From contig NZ_JAUHTQ010000015.1 of NCBI RefSeq assembly GCF_030418165.1, positions 1 to 64,000 on the forward strand: a stretch of DNA of 64,000 nt, written 5' to 3'. The notes below the pieces were generated by a model that saw nothing but the letters and a program-made list of their open reading frames with translations, had not been told where the DNA came from and did not search any database. Each line of letters opens with the position of its first letter. Within the stretch, counting starts at the first letter, position 1. Of the stretch, positions 37,497 through 47,177 are shown in pieces. The position numbers and the translations under genes were made by a program. This DNA comes from Ureibacillus aquaedulcis. Its GTDB lineage: Bacteria > Bacillota > Bacilli > Bacillales_A > Planococcaceae.

Positions 37497-38673
37497 AGTT
37501 GAACGCTGGTTTTTCTTTTTTGCCGAATAGAAGAACGATGAAATAAATGATAAATAGCATTATCGAAATAAACAACAAGAAGCTTACAGTGTCTACTAAT
37601 TGTAAGTAAAGCCCTCCAATGAACGGACCAGTTAAACTTCCAAGACTAAAGAAGATTCCACAAAGCAGGTTTCCTGTAGGCAATAATTCTTTCGGCGTTA
37701 AATCCGCCATATATGTAATCCCAAGGGAAAACAGCGATCCCAGGAACATTCCAGACACCAAGAAAGTACACATTACCAATATTTCGGAATGCTCCAATTG
37801 ACTTCCAAGAGCGAATAATATTGCACCACTTAAAATGCCGATTAATATTACTTTCCTTCTGCCAATTTTATCGCCGATTACTCCGATTGGAATCTGGGTT
37901 ATAATAGCACCTATCGAAAAAGCAGCGAGAATAACCGAAACCATCGATACATCAAACTCCTTGCGAAGGGCATATACCGGAAACAAAGCATTTAATGATG
38001 TCTCCAGCACGCCATAAACAAATGGCGGCAAGAAGGCTACCCATGCATACTTAAAGGATAACTTATAGCGTCTGAAAGTATTATTTTCCGTACTATCCCC
38101 TTTCAACACTTCCGGCTTTTCATTTTGAATAAAGAATACAAACGACCAAGCAATTAAACAAAGAACTGAAGATACGATAAACGGCAATGTTTCCGAAATC
38201 TTGACCAAATTTACCATCAATGGTCCCACAGCAAAACCTACGCCAAATGACAGTCCATAAATGGACATGCTTTTACCTAAGTTTCCTTCCGTTGCAGAAG
38301 TTGTTAACCATGTTTGAGTGGCAAAATGGAGACAGTGATCCCCAATCCCTATAAGCAAACGCAGTATAAACCAAAACATGACATTTTGCCAAAAAGGGAA
38401 CAATAAAAGTGAAATAAAAACAATCGCTCCTCCAACTATAATGATCGGTTTATAGCCGAATCTCCTTAAAGGTTGTTCAATAAATGGTGAAATCAATAAT
38501 GTACCTATGTATAATCCCGTCGCATTTAGACCATTCAGTGTAGACGAAACCCCGTCATTTTCAAAAATAACCGATATAAGGGGCAATAACATCCCTTGCG
38601 AAAATCCTGAAATTGAAACAATGATGATTAATGTCCAAAATCTTCTTTTTTCATAATTATTCGTTGCTATCAT
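37495..38673 (-). CDS. Major facilitator superfamily transporter
   Basis: A 392-residue MFS protein with twelve predicted helices in two halves joined by a charged loop (about 185-200). The MFS motif A-like loop is seen as GDKIGRRKVILIG (about 264) in the second half. The closest style is drug/metabolite exporters (MFS_1); no substrate can be given. It has a ribosome site TTGGAGG. Upstream lies a minus-strand terminator and tiny frame that could act as an attenuator. Confidence 0.82.
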   Translation of the reverse strand: MIATNNYEKRRFWTLIIIVSISGFSQGMLLPLISVIFENDGVSSTLNGLNATGLYIGTLLISPFIEQPLRRFGYKPIIIVGGAIVFISLLLFPFWQNVMFWFILRLLIGIGDHCLHFATQTWLTTSATEGNLGKSMSIYGLSFGVGFAVGPLMVNLVKISETLPFIVSSVLCLIAWSFVFFIQNEKPEVLKGDSTENNTFRRYKLSFKYAWVAFLPPFVYGVLETSLNALFPVYALRKEFDVSMVSVILAAFSIGAIITQIPIGVIGDKIGRRKVILIGILSGAILFALGSQLEHSEILVMCTFLVSGMFLGSLFSLGITYMADLTPKELLPTGNLLCGIFFSLGSLTGPFIGGLYLQLVDTVSFLLFISIMLFIIYFIVLLFGKKEKPAFN

Positions 38674-39173
38674 GTATGTCCTCCAACTTAAAACACTTCG
38701 AATACCGTATTATGTTATCATAATAATTTGAAAATAGCTCCAATATTTTGCAAAGAAAACTTGGCTTAGCGAAATGCCCTCTAGCGATTGGACTTAGTTG
38801 CATTTATGCTGAAATGAGAGTTTGAACTTTCTTTTTTCAAATGTAAAAACCCCAGCATCTCAACCATTGTTGGACGCCAGGGTTTACAGTTCGATTTCCT
38901 CCATATTTGCTTGCATAAACATTATAACGGCTTTTCATGATAGCCGAAAACTTGTTTAAACTCCCTCCTTCTTTTTTGTAGAGTGAGCATCATTTTTTCG
39001 ACCATCCCCCTTCGATTTGATAGTTTTAATTTATCACATTGTTTTAATTTTGTAAATATTCAGAATAGTGATTTTTACAAATGAACCGTTTGTCCTATCC
39101 ACAACAATTTTTTATTTTATTTGAACTCTCTTTATAAATCCGCTATGATGGTCATGATGAAAGAGGTGGAATT
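38674..39173. other. 500-bp intergenic region
   Basis: Apart from the possible attenuator at 38843-38926 and the promoter region of the following small gene, nothing was recognised. No riboswitch class could be matched by eye. Confidence 0.5.
38843..38926 (-). ncRNA. Possible small transcript or attenuator upstream of the MFS gene
   Basis: On the minus strand TATAAT (38921-38926) is followed within about 35 bases by a 13-bp stem (38885-38873 with 38859-38847, three G-T pairs) and TTTTTAC, a good terminator. Between them a 12-codon frame (MFMQANMEEIEL) ends just before the stem. No -35 of quality is seen. It could be a leader with attenuation for the MFS gene 170 bp downstream or a separate small RNA. 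Confidence 0.4.
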
Positions 39174-39377
39174 ATGTCGAACTCTATTACAGATAAAAAC
39201 AAACAAGTGAATTATTTAAAAGAACGTCTTCAAATTTTTGTTGAGGTATTGGATGCCATCGATCCGGAAACTGCGGATATTGAAGATATCGACAGACTGA
39301 TTCAAATGCTTGATGATGTTGAAGATAAAATGGAGCAGTTCAATAACCGCAACGAATTTACAAAAGATGAGCAATAA
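39174..39377 (+). CDS. SE1561 family small protein
   Basis: A 67-residue acidic, helical cytosolic protein with the stretch RLQIFVEVLDAIDPETADIEDIDRLI (shown in part: EVLDAIDPETADIED). It matches the SE1561-type family of conserved small Firmicute proteins. No function is known. GAGGTGGAA precedes ATG and a terminator follows, so it is a single-gene unit. Confidence 0.75.
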   Translation: MSNSITDKNKQVNYLKERLQIFVEVLDAIDPETADIEDIDRLIQMLDDVEDKMEQFNNRNEFTKDEQ

Positions 39378-39378
39378 A

Positions 39379-39415
39379 AAAGAGATGTCACTAACTAGGT
39401 GGCATCTCTTTCTTA
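39379..39415 (+). terminator. Terminator after the SE1561-type gene
   Basis: AAAGAGATGTCA pairs with TGGCATCTCTTT (one G-T pair), then CTTAATTATTT. Confidence 0.8.
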
Positions 39416-39536
39416 ATTATTTCTGTCCCACTAAAAATTACGCCTATTTTGTCGTTAAATTTCTATGACTCTTTTTTTCATGAAATGAAAAAGGTATAAT
39501 AATTGTGGAAATTAAAATATTCTGGGGGGAATATCC

Positions 39537-41087
39537 ATGTCTCAAGTTGCAACTTCTTATCTACAGACACTAGAGAAAAGTCTTTATGACTTAGTCAGCG
39601 AAACTTCAACGAACTTGCCGAAAGATGTTCGTCGTGCGATTAAAAAAGCAAAGGATGCAGAAAACGCCGGTACTCGTGCAGCAATGAGCTTAGACACAAT
39701 CGCAAATAATATCGTAATGGCAGAGGACAATGTATCACCAATCTGCCAAGATACTGGACTACCAACTTTTAAAGTAAAAACTCCTGTTGGCGTCAACCAA
39801 CTGGAAATCAAAGCTGCCATTAAAAATGCAGTTGTACAAGCAACACAAGATGCAAAATTACGTCCAAACTCGGTTGATTCATTGACTGGGAAAAACAGCG
39901 GGGATAACTTGGGTGATGGTCTTCCAGTTGTGAAATTTGAACAGTGGGAAAAAGATTACATCGAAGTAAAATTAATTCTTAAAGGCGGCGGCTGTGAAAA
40001 CAAGAATATCCAATACAGCCTACCTTGTGAATTAGAAGGTCTTGGCCGTGCTGGTCGTGACTTGGATGGTATCCGTAAATGTATTTTACACTCTGTATGG
40101 CAATCACAAGGACAAGGCTGTTCTGCTGGATTCATCGGCGTAGGTATTGGTGGAGACCGCTCTTCAGGCTACGATCTAGCGAAAGAGCAATTATTCCGTC
40201 ACGTTGATGACGTAAACCCAAATGAAGATTTAGCGAAACTGGAAGAGTACATCGTTGAGAAAGCGAATACATTTGGTATCGGTACAATGGGCTTCGGTGG
40301 TGAAGCAACTTTACTTGGCTGCAAAATTGGCGTTATGCACCGCATTCCGGCTTCATTCTACGTTTCTGTAGCGTATAACTGCTGGGCTTACCGTCGCATG
40401 GCGATCGATATCGATGCAACTTCAGGTGAAATTACAAACTGGCATTACCAAGAAGGTGAAAAAATCACTTTCCGTGATGAGCCAAAAACAGAAGAACAAT
40501 CAGAAAACAAAGTGGTTGAATTGACTGCTCCTATCACAGAAGAACAAATTCGTGAACTAAAAGTTGGTGACGTTGTAAAAATCAATGGCCGTATGTATAC
40601 TGGCCGTGACGCAATCCACCATCACTTAATGAGCCACGATGCACCAGTAGATTTAAATGGACAAGTGATCTATCACTGTGGTCCTGTAATGGCAAAAGAC
40701 GAAGAAGGCAACTGGACAGTAAAAGCTGCCGGGCCAACTACTTCTATTCGTGAGGAGCCGTATCAAGGCGACATCATGAAAAAATTCGGTATTCGCGCTG
40801 TAATCGGTAAAGGTGGTATGGGTCCTAAAACTCTTGCTGCGCTGCAAGAACACGGTGGCGTTTACTTAAATGCAATCGGTGGAGCTGCCCAATACTATGC
40901 CGATTGCATCAAGAGTGTGGATGGCGTTGACTTGCAAGAGTTCGGTATTCCTGAAGCAATGTGGCATTTAAATGTTGAAGGCTTCACTGCAGTAGTAACA
41001 ATGGACTCACATGGCAACTCTTTACACGCTGATGTTGAGAAATCATCATTAGAAAAACTTGCTCAATTTGCAGAACGAGTTTTCTAA
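39537..41087 (+). CDS. fumA: Fumarate hydratase, class I
   Basis: A 516-residue iron-sulfur fumarase with both domains in one chain: the alpha domain (about 15-290) and the beta/swivel domain (about 330-516, from LKVGDVVKINGRMYTGRDA). Cluster cysteines are expected in CQDTGLPTF (about 64), GCSAGF (about 200) and LLGCKIG (about 263). It interconverts fumarate and malate in the TCA cycle. Class I enzymes are oxygen-sensitive, in contrast to class II FumC used by B. subtilis. GGGGGAA precedes ATG. Confidence 0.92.
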   Translation: MSQVATSYLQTLEKSLYDLVSETSTNLPKDVRRAIKKAKDAENAGTRAAMSLDTIANNIVMAEDNVSPICQDTGLPTFKVKTPVGVNQLEIKAAIKNAVVQATQDAKLRPNSVDSLTGKNSGDNLGDGLPVVKFEQWEKDYIEVKLILKGGGCENKNIQYSLPCELEGLGRAGRDLDGIRKCILHSVWQSQGQGCSAGFIGVGIGGDRSSGYDLAKEQLFRHVDDVNPNEDLAKLEEYIVEKANTFGIGTMGFGGEATLLGCKIGVMHRIPASFYVSVAYNCWAYRRMAIDIDATSGEITNWHYQEGEKITFRDEPKTEEQSENKVVELTAPITEEQIRELKVGDVVKINGRMYTGRDAIHHHLMSHDAPVDLNGQVIYHCGPVMAKDEEGNWTVKAAGPTTSIREEPYQGDIMKKFGIRAVIGKGGMGPKTLAALQEHGGVYLNAIGGAAQYYADCIKSVDGVDLQEFGIPEAMWHLNVEGFTAVVTMDSHGNSLHADVEKSSLEKLAQFAERVF

Positions 41088-41091
41088 ATAA

Positions 41092-41121
41092 AAAAGGCGG
41101 AAGGAGCTCATCCAGCTCCGA
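41092..41121 (+). repeat. Partial dispersed repeat (GGCGGAAGGAGCTCATCCAGCT type)
   Basis: A 30-bp piece starting AGGCGGAAGGAGCTC matches the opening of the element at 23056 with a few changes. As there, it begins right after a stop codon. Confidence 0.65.
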
Positions 41122-41147
41122 CCATCCGTTAAACTAAATACAATTTT

Positions 41148-41187
41148 AACTTGCAGGGATCCTTGATTCTTGCAAGTTTTTTATTTC
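41148..41187 (+). terminator. Terminator after fumarase
   Basis: AACTTGCA pairs perfectly with TGCAAGTT, followed by TTTTATTT. Confidence 0.78.
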
Positions 41188-41258
41188 CCCAAATAAGTAT
41201 TTATACCCTCCACTAAATAACACTTTATTCACCTTTTACATAAAAGGAATAGATTCAA

Positions 41259-41295
41259 TTTACAATTCACGCACCTTATATTATAATCATTATAA
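41259..41295 (+). promoter_or_regulatory. PerR-controlled promoter of the metal ATPase
   Basis: TTTACA (41259-41264), 17 bp, TATAAT (41282-41287) form a sigma-A promoter. The -10 is inside TTATAATCATTATAA (41281-41295), which matches the Per-box consensus at every position. PerR bound here would block transcription. Confidence 0.85.
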
Positions 41296-41371
41296 AATAA
41301 TAATTAATATATATAAATTGTCCTGTAATTGAAAACCGTTATCACAACTTAATTCATTTCGATATCGATAG

Positions 41372-41386
41372 TGATATTCATTATCA
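41372..41386 (+). promoter_or_regulatory. Fur-box-like sequence in the metal ATPase leader
   Basis: TGATATTCATTATCA differs from the 7-1-7 Fur consensus TGATAATNATTATCA at one position. It lies about 75 bases downstream of the Per-box promoter and just before the ribosome site. In B. subtilis and Listeria the homologous iron-efflux ATPases answer to both PerR and Fur. Confidence 0.6.
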
Positions 41387-41399
41387 AAAGGAGGCTTAT

Positions 41400-43298
41400 A
41401 TGGGAGATTCTAAACGAGAAAATATTCATCTAATTGAGAAAATAAAGGAACATGGTGAGCTGATTGCTGCTCTTGCATCAGGCCTTATTATATTACTTGC
41501 CTGGCGAATGGAATCCACTGGCTTGTCCACAGCCGCTGTTATCGCTTATCTAACTGCCTTTTTCATAGGTGGTTATGCAAAAGCAAAAGAAGGTATTTTG
41601 GATACAATTGAAAATAAAAATTTAAATGTTGAATTGTTGATGATCCTGGCAGCAATTGGTTCAGTCATTATTGGCTACTGGACTGAAGGAGCCATCCTTA
41701 TCTTTATCTTTGCACTAAGTGGGGCTCTTGAAACCTATGCCATGAATAAAAGTCATCGTGAAATCTCTTCCTTAATGAACTTGCAACCCGAAGAGGCTTG
41801 GTTGGTACGAGGTGGATTTGAACCAATTAAAGTAGTGGTATCCTCATTAAAAGTTGGTGACCATGTATTAATTAAACCGGGTGAAAGAATTCCGGTTGAT
41901 GGGCATATCTTTAAAGGCACTTCATCGATTGATGAATCAGCCATTAGCGGCGAGTCCATACCTGTATCAAAAACAATGGGAGAAGAAGTCTATGCCGGGA
42001 CAGTTAATTTAAACGGGACAATAACAGTCAACATGACCAAACCTAAATCAGAATCACTGTTCCAAAAGATTATTACGCTTGTACAATCGGCTCAAAGCGA
42101 AAAATCCCCTTCCCAGCAATTTATTGAACGCTTTGAGGGGACTTACGTAAAATTTGTTCTATTAGCGGTAATGTTAATGTTATTCCTTCCCTACTTTCTA
42201 TTTGGATGGGACTATACAACAACTTTCTACAGAGCGATGGTTTTATTGGTAGTGGCGTCCCCATGTGCGTTAGTGGCTTCAATCATGCCGGCAACTTTAG
42301 CAGCAATCTCAAATGGTGCTAAAAATGGGATTCTCTTCAAAGGTGGCGTACATTTAGAGCATTTAAGTGTTCTAAAATTACTAGCCTTGGACAAAACAGG
42401 TACTCTAACTGCCGGAACACCCGTGGTGACGGATGTAATTGTCAGAGATTCTTTAAATGAACACGAAACCATTGCAACATTGGCGTCAATTGAAGCTCAG
42501 TCCAATCATCCATTGGCTCAAGCAATTGCTAAATATGCAAAAGAACAAAATATTCATCCAACTCAAGGTGTCGAAATTGAAGATATACCAGGCTGGGGAT
42601 TAAAAGCCAACATTCAAGACTCAACTTACCTAGTCGGAAAGCCAGATTTTGTAGGAAAGGATGAGGCTGTGCAATTTGCCGATCATGCAGCAAAAAAGCT
42701 TTCAGGGGAAGGAAAAACAGTGATTTTCCTAAAGGATCAAGAAGGCATTGCAGCACTTGTTGCCCTGAAAGATATAGTACGCGATGAAGCAAAACAAGCC
42801 GTGAAGTTATTAAAAGAGCTTGGCATCCACGTCACTATGCTTACAGGCGATAATAAGAAAACCGCCAAAACGATTGCAGCAGAAGCTGGTGTAGATGAAT
42901 ACATCGCTGAATGTTTGCCTGAAACCAAAGTAAATCATGTGAAAGGATACTTGGCAAAATATCGAAATATCGGCATGGTCGGCGATGGAATTAATGATGC
43001 CCCTGCCCTGGCTACCGCAACTGTCGGGATTGCCATGGGGGGCGGTACGGATGTTGCTCTTGAGACAGCTGATATAGTCCTGATGAAAAACGATTTATCA
43101 AAAATTGCCTATGCCGTTTCTCTATCCAAGAAAATGCAAAGAATTGTTAAGCAAAATATTATCTTCTCCATTGCCGTTATAGCCCTATTAATCATTTCCA
43201 ACTTTCTGCAAATTGTCGATCTGCCATTTGGTGTCATCGGCCATGAAGGAAGTACTATTTTAGTTATTTTAAATGGCTTGCGTATGTTAAAATCATAA
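41400..43298 (+). CDS. pfeT: P1B-4 type metal-efflux ATPase (PfeT/ZosA-like)
   Basis: A 632-residue P-type ATPase. The phosphorylation site LDKTGTLTAGTP (about 331), actuator TGES-type ISGES (about 181), hinge VGDGINDAPAL (about 523) and ion motif ASPCALVAS (about 285) are intact. SPC instead of CPC, the last-helix motif HEGSTILV (about 616), and the absence of an N-terminal metal-binding domain define group P1B-4, which exports Fe(II), Co or Zn. The PerR box upstream favours iron efflux as for B. subtilis PfeT. AAAGGAGG precedes ATG. Confidence 0.9.
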   Translation: MGDSKRENIHLIEKIKEHGELIAALASGLIILLAWRMESTGLSTAAVIAYLTAFFIGGYAKAKEGILDTIENKNLNVELLMILAAIGSVIIGYWTEGAILIFIFALSGALETYAMNKSHREISSLMNLQPEEAWLVRGGFEPIKVVVSSLKVGDHVLIKPGERIPVDGHIFKGTSSIDESAISGESIPVSKTMGEEVYAGTVNLNGTITVNMTKPKSESLFQKIITLVQSAQSEKSPSQQFIERFEGTYVKFVLLAVMLMLFLPYFLFGWDYTTTFYRAMVLLVVASPCALVASIMPATLAAISNGAKNGILFKGGVHLEHLSVLKLLALDKTGTLTAGTPVVTDVIVRDSLNEHETIATLASIEAQSNHPLAQAIAKYAKEQNIHPTQGVEIEDIPGWGLKANIQDSTYLVGKPDFVGKDEAVQFADHAAKKLSGEGKTVIFLKDQEGIAALVALKDIVRDEAKQAVKLLKELGIHVTMLTGDNKKTAKTIAAEAGVDEYIAECLPETKVNHVKGYLAKYRNIGMVGDGINDAPALATATVGIAMGGGTDVALETADIVLMKNDLSKIAYAVSLSKKMQRIVKQNIIFSIAVIALLIISNFLQIVDLPFGVIGHEGSTILVILNGLRMLKS

Positions 43299-43303
43299 AG
43301 TTT

Positions 43304-43331
43304 CGAGGTGCCCACACTCATGAGGCACCTC
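43304..43331 (+). terminator. Terminator after the metal ATPase
   Basis: CGAGGTGCC pairs perfectly with GGCACCTCG, then TTATATTT. Confidence 0.78.
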
Positions 43332-43369
43332 GTTATATTTATGAAGAAGAAAACTTTAAAGATAGTAAA

Positions 43370-43403
43370 AAAGAGCTTTTGCATTTAACCGCGAAAGCTC
43401 TTT
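43370..43403 (-). terminator. Terminator after the YihY-family gene
   Basis: On the minus strand AAAGAGCTTT pairs with AAAGCTCTTT, followed by TTTACTATC. Confidence 0.8.
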
Positions 43404-43409
43404 GCATTC

Positions 43410-44336
43410 TTATTCTTTATAACCCTTTTTTACTAAGCTTCTTTTATGCATGGTTGCATTTAATAACCCTCCAAAAATGAGGATCATTCCTGTAAAGTAT
43501 AGCCACAGCATCAGGATGATTACCCCAGCAATACTTCCATACGTTGAAGCGTAATTTCCGAAATTATTGACATAGATAGAAAATCCGTAAATTAGTGCCA
43601 CCCAAGCGACTGTGGAAAAAATTGCACCTGGTAAAGTACTCAATACACGCAGCCTTGGGTCCGTGTTTGGAATAATCCAGTACATTAAGCTTAAAACGAC
43701 GAAGATTAATGCTGGTGGAAGAATCCATCTTATCATTTCCCAAAATCTTGCGAAGGTCTCTTCAACCCCTAAAAAATCAAACAAATTATAGGCAAACTGA
43801 TGGCCGAATATGGAGATGAACAAAACAATCAAAATTACGGCAACAAGGGCAATGGTAAATACCAGTGACATTCCTCGATTAATCAACCCGGACTTTGGCT
43901 CAGTTTCATATGCTCCATTTAGGGTTTTGATTAGTGCATTTACGCCTCTTGATGCAGACCAGATAGTTCCCAAAATCCCTATAGATAGCAACCCACCGCC
44001 ATTTTGGGTAGTTAATATTTCCGTTAAGGTTCCTTGCGTCAATAAAAAGACTTCTGTCGGAACCATCGTTTGGATGAAGTCAAATACATAGTCTTGGTCC
44101 ACATTTAGATAGGGCAGTAATGTTACGATAAATATTAACAAAGGAAAGAATGATAACAAGAAGAAGTAAGCTAATTGAGCTCCCATACCCGAAATATCAA
44201 CGTCTTTCATCCGTACAATCAAATCCTGGAAAAAGCCTTTTGTCGTTGTTACATCAATTTTGGACTCATCCGGGTCTACAAAGGATTTAGCTATGGATAA
44301 TACATTATCATCATGCGTTTTTTTCTCTACACTCAC
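43410..44336 (-). CDS. YihY/BrkB family membrane protein
   Basis: A 308-residue protein with a cytosolic N-terminus and about six membrane helices, matching the YihY/BrkB family (once misnamed ribonuclease BN). Signature regions are GAQLAYFFLLSFFPLL (about 57) and WSASRGVNALIKTLNGAY (about 131). The function is unknown. It starts at GTG after GAGGGGGAG. With the preceding YtxH-like gene and the divergent UPF0435 gene it recalls the B. subtilis yfkI-yfkH/yfkK neighbourhood. Confidence 0.85.
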   Translation of the reverse strand: MSVEKKTHDDNVLSIAKSFVDPDESKIDVTTTKGFFQDLIVRMKDVDISGMGAQLAYFFLLSFFPLLIFIVTLLPYLNVDQDYVFDFIQTMVPTEVFLLTQGTLTEILTTQNGGGLLSIGILGTIWSASRGVNALIKTLNGAYETEPKSGLINRGMSLVFTIALVAVILIVLFISIFGHQFAYNLFDFLGVEETFARFWEMIRWILPPALIFVVLSLMYWIIPNTDPRLRVLSTLPGAIFSTVAWVALIYGFSIYVNNFGNYASTYGSIAGVIILMLWLYFTGMILIFGGLLNATMHKRSLVKKGYKE

Positions 44337-44362
44337 AATTTGCCCACTCCCCCTCGGTCCAC

Positions 44363-44692
44363 TTAGTTCAAATTTTCAGGTAAAATGATCTCGCTCTTTG
44401 ATTCTTTATAGCTATTTGGAACACGTTCAGGAAACTTTTTCGTTTCTTCAAGTTTGCTTGCAATTGCATTAATATTTTCTGAAGTATTCACATATATTTT
44501 TTGTGCTGCCTCTACTTTTTGTTCAATCATTTGTTGTAGTTCCTCTCGATTTTTCGCATAATAAACGACTTGATCCTTCGCTTTTTTTGTTGCTTCTATA
44601 GTATGTTCTCTCGTTTTACGGTCAAACATACTAACAATCGCACCGACAATGGCACCCGCTACAATTGATTTCACCAATTTACTTTCATTCAT
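44363..44692 (-). CDS. YtxH-like small protein upstream of the YihY gene
   Basis: A 109-residue protein with one hydrophobic N-terminal segment (SIVAGAIVGAIVSMF, about 8-23) followed by a charged amphipathic helix, the layout of YtxH-domain proteins. AGGAGG precedes ATG. It is co-directional with and 26 bp from the YihY gene, the place of yfkI in B. subtilis (from memory). No function is assigned. Confidence 0.6.
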   Translation of the reverse strand: MNESKLVKSIVAGAIVGAIVSMFDRKTREHTIEATKKAKDQVVYYAKNREELQQMIEQKVEAAQKIYVNTSENINAIASKLEETKKFPERVPNSYKESKSEIILPENLN

Positions 44693-44861
44693 AATTCTTA
44701 CCTCCTGTACAAAATCAAAACTCTAATTTTATGGTAATATTTCCTTTACATTACCCATTGTATTAGAAATATAATCCTTTTTAAAGTTAACCAATTGTTA
44801 TTGACAAAGAAGGGCATTGAATGGAATGATTATATGGAGACTCCTGAAAGGTGGGGACAAG

Positions 44862-45083
44862 ATGGATTTAACTAAACCATCAAAAGAAAATGTGTTTTAT
44901 ATGATTGAGCAAATTAAAGAAAAACTGCGCATGGTAAATGTTGACGCTATGAAATCAGAACATTTCACGGATGAACATTACGAAGATATATTGTATCTTT
45001 ACGAAATGGTTATGAAACGCAACACATTTAGTCCAAGTGAAATGCAAGCCATTGTTTCCGAGCTTGGCACATTACGAAAATAA
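44862..45083 (+). CDS. UPF0435 (DUF1128) family protein, YfkK-like
   Basis: A 73-residue helical protein matching the UPF0435/DUF1128 family: [20 protein letters not shown] opening and [20 protein letters not shown] in the second half. ATG at 44862 after AAAGGTGGGG gives the family length; an upstream extension of 15 codons is not supported. The function is unknown. Confidence 0.85.
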   Translation: MDLTKPSKENVFYMIEQIKEKLRMVNVDAMKSEHFTDEHYEDILYLYEMVMKRNTFSPSEMQAIVSELGTLRK

Positions 45084-45132
45084 AAAAAGTTTCCGACGCT
45101 GGAATTCTTTCCAGCGTGGAAGCTTTTTTTAT
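45082..45132. terminator. Bidirectional terminator between the UPF0435 gene and psuG
   Basis: AAAAAAGTTTCC-GACGCTGGAA pairs with TTCCAGCGT-GGAAGCTTTTTT; T runs occur on both strands and the genes converge. Confidence 0.87.
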
Positions 45133-45152
45133 TGGAGAACTGTTATTCGTTT

Positions 45153-46067
45153 TTATTTATTTTGGTTTAAAGCTACTGCGATTGCAGCGCCAACTCTTGC
45201 GTTATTTTTAACAAGGGCAATATTTGACTCCAAAGATTTTCCTTCTGTTAGTTCTTTCACCTTGCCAAGCAGGAATGGTGTTACATCTTTCCCTTTAATG
45301 CCTTTTTCTTCCGCTTCCACTAATGCTTTTTCAATAATTCCGTTGATAAAACCTGCATCCAGGGCTTCTTCTTTTGGAATTGGATTTGCAATCACAGATC
45401 CACCTTTCAAACCCAGATCCCATTTAGCTCTCATCATATCTGCCACTTCTTCTGCAGAATCTAGGCGGATGTTAACAGTGAATTCACTCTCCCTAGTATA
45501 GAATGCCGGCAACATATCCGTCCCAAATCCTACAACCGGTACACCTTTCGTTTCAAGATACTCAAGTGTCAAGCCGATATCCAGAATCGATTTTGCCCCG
45601 GCACATACAACGGCCACATTTGTTTGAGATAACTCTTCTAAGTCAGCAGAAATATCCATAGTCGTTTCCGCCCCTCTATGAACCCCTCCAATACCACCAG
45701 TTACAAATAATTCGATTCCAGCAAGCTCCGCGGCAATCATTGTTGCTGCTACAGTAGTAGCTCCAAGTTTTTTCGTTGCCAGTAAATAACCTAGGTCGCG
45801 ACGTGAAGTTTTTGCAACATTATCAGCATTTCCGAACATTTCAAGCTCTTCATCCGTTAAGCCGATTTTAATTTTTCCACCGATAATTGCAATCGTTGCC
45901 GGCACTGCCCCATTGTCTCGGATAATTTGTTCCACTTCTCTTGCTGTTTGAACATTTTGAGGATAAGGCATACCGTGTGAGATAATTGTAGACTCAAGCG
46001 CTACAATCGGTAACCCCTTTTCCTTTGCTTCCAAAACTTCTTGTGAATACGATAGGTATTTTTCCAT
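45153..46067 (-). CDS. psuG: Pseudouridine-5'-phosphate glycosidase
   Basis: A 304-residue enzyme that splits pseudouridine 5'-phosphate to uracil and ribose 5-phosphate. Family regions are visible: [16 protein letters not shown] (about 23), TSRRDLGY (about 86), [14 protein letters not shown] (about 104), [11 protein letters not shown] (about 123) and the [10 protein letters not shown] stretch (about 156). It directly follows the kinase gene (one base apart), so the pair degrades pseudouridine from RNA turnover. Confidence 0.94.
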   Translation of the reverse strand: MEKYLSYSQEVLEAKEKGLPIVALESTIISHGMPYPQNVQTAREVEQIIRDNGAVPATIAIIGGKIKIGLTDEELEMFGNADNVAKTSRRDLGYLLATKKLGATTVAATMIAAELAGIELFVTGGIGGVHRGAETTMDISADLEELSQTNVAVVCAGAKSILDIGLTLEYLETKGVPVVGFGTDMLPAFYTRESEFTVNIRLDSAEEVADMMRAKWDLGLKGGSVIANPIPKEEALDAGFINGIIEKALVEAEEKGIKGKDVTPFLLGKVKELTEGKSLESNIALVKNNARVGAAIAVALNQNK

Positions 46068-46068
46068 G

Positions 46069-47157
46069 TTAGTTGTTCCTCCAATTGTTTAATTCATCAG
46101 CTGTTATATTTTGTCTGACGGTTTTGTCCGACTGCAAGGTTTTCCTTGCATTATCTTGACCAAATTCTACTGCACCCATAAAGGATTCTCCGTTTAGGAT
46201 GCCATGCAAAAAGCCGCCGACAAAAGCATCTCCTGCACCCGTTACATCAATAATTTCTTTAGTTTTTTCTGCCTTAAAATAAAATACGCCTTCTACATTA
46301 CCAACCATGGCCCCTTTATCGCCCAGAGTCAAGATGACATTGCTTGCCCCTTTTTCCAGCAGCATTTTAACTGCCATAGAATAATCTTGGTCATTCAATA
46401 TCCGGATATTGAGATACGCCTCCGCCTCATCTCGATTACAGATGAAGTAGGTTACTCCGACTAAATCTTCAGGCATATTTTTAATCTTCGGCGCAGATAC
46501 CGGAATTATTGCAAGTGGCACTCCTCTTGTACAGGCTAGGTTTTGCAAGTAAACCACTGTCTCCTTTGGACAGTTTAAGTCAACAATTATACATTTAGCA
46601 TTACTTAAAAGCGCATCATGTCTCTGTATAACAGTTGGCAGCATGGAATCATATATTGACATGTCTGCCATAGCAAGTACTAATTCCCCGTTGGCATCCA
46701 ATACTGCACTGTACGAACCTGTTTTGACATCAGGCAGTACTTCGGCATAATCAAGACTCATAAACGCCTGACTTTCTTTTTCAATGAACTTGGCGCCCTG
46801 ATCTTGCCCCAAGAGTGTAATAAGCTTCACTTCATTACCATAGCGTCCTAGATTTTCCGCAATATTTCTGGCAACTCCCCCCACACTTTCTGTAACGGTA
46901 GCTGGGTTGGATGTTCCATATTGTACGTGTCCATCAAGATGAAACTTACGGTCTACATTTGCTCCACCAATGGCAATAATTGAATTTCTATCAGGCAGTA
47001 CATAGGCGCGTCCGATAATCTCGCCTTTTTTAGTAAGCCCGGAAATTAGATTGGCAAGAGCCGGACGTGACATATTCAAGGCTTCTGCCATTTCCTGTTG
47101 CGATAAAAAAGGGTTGTTCTTAATGGTTTGAAGAACGAGCTGCTCTTTTTCATTCAC
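46069..47157 (-). CDS. psuK: Pseudouridine kinase with N-terminal helix-turn-helix
   Basis: A PfkB-family sugar kinase of about 362 residues with an extra N-terminal winged helix (about 1-55, [20 protein letters not shown]) before the kinase start [15 protein letters not shown]. The catalytic anion hole [13 protein letters not shown] (about 312) is intact. It phosphorylates pseudouridine for PsuG. The HTH suggests it may also regulate its own operon. Several starts lie close together; GTG at 47157 has the best distance from GAGGTGG, with TTG 47160 and ATG 47163 as alternatives. Confidence 0.87.
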   Translation of the reverse strand: MNEKEQLVLQTIKNNPFLSQQEMAEALNMSRPALANLISGLTKKGEIIGRAYVLPDRNSIIAIGGANVDRKFHLDGHVQYGTSNPATVTESVGGVARNIAENLGRYGNEVKLITLLGQDQGAKFIEKESQAFMSLDYAEVLPDVKTGSYSAVLDANGELVLAMADMSIYDSMLPTVIQRHDALLSNAKCIIVDLNCPKETVVYLQNLACTRGVPLAIIPVSAPKIKNMPEDLVGVTYFICNRDEAEAYLNIRILNDQDYSMAVKMLLEKGASNVILTLGDKGAMVGNVEGVFYFKAEKTKEIIDVTGAGDAFVGGFLHGILNGESFMGAVEFGQDNARKTLQSDKTVRQNITADELNNWRNN

Positions 47158-47177
47158 CAACATTCCACCTCGATTCA

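Noticed and set aside
43410-44336. Ribonuclease BN
   Set aside because: The YihY/BrkB family was historically misnamed; no nuclease motif is present.
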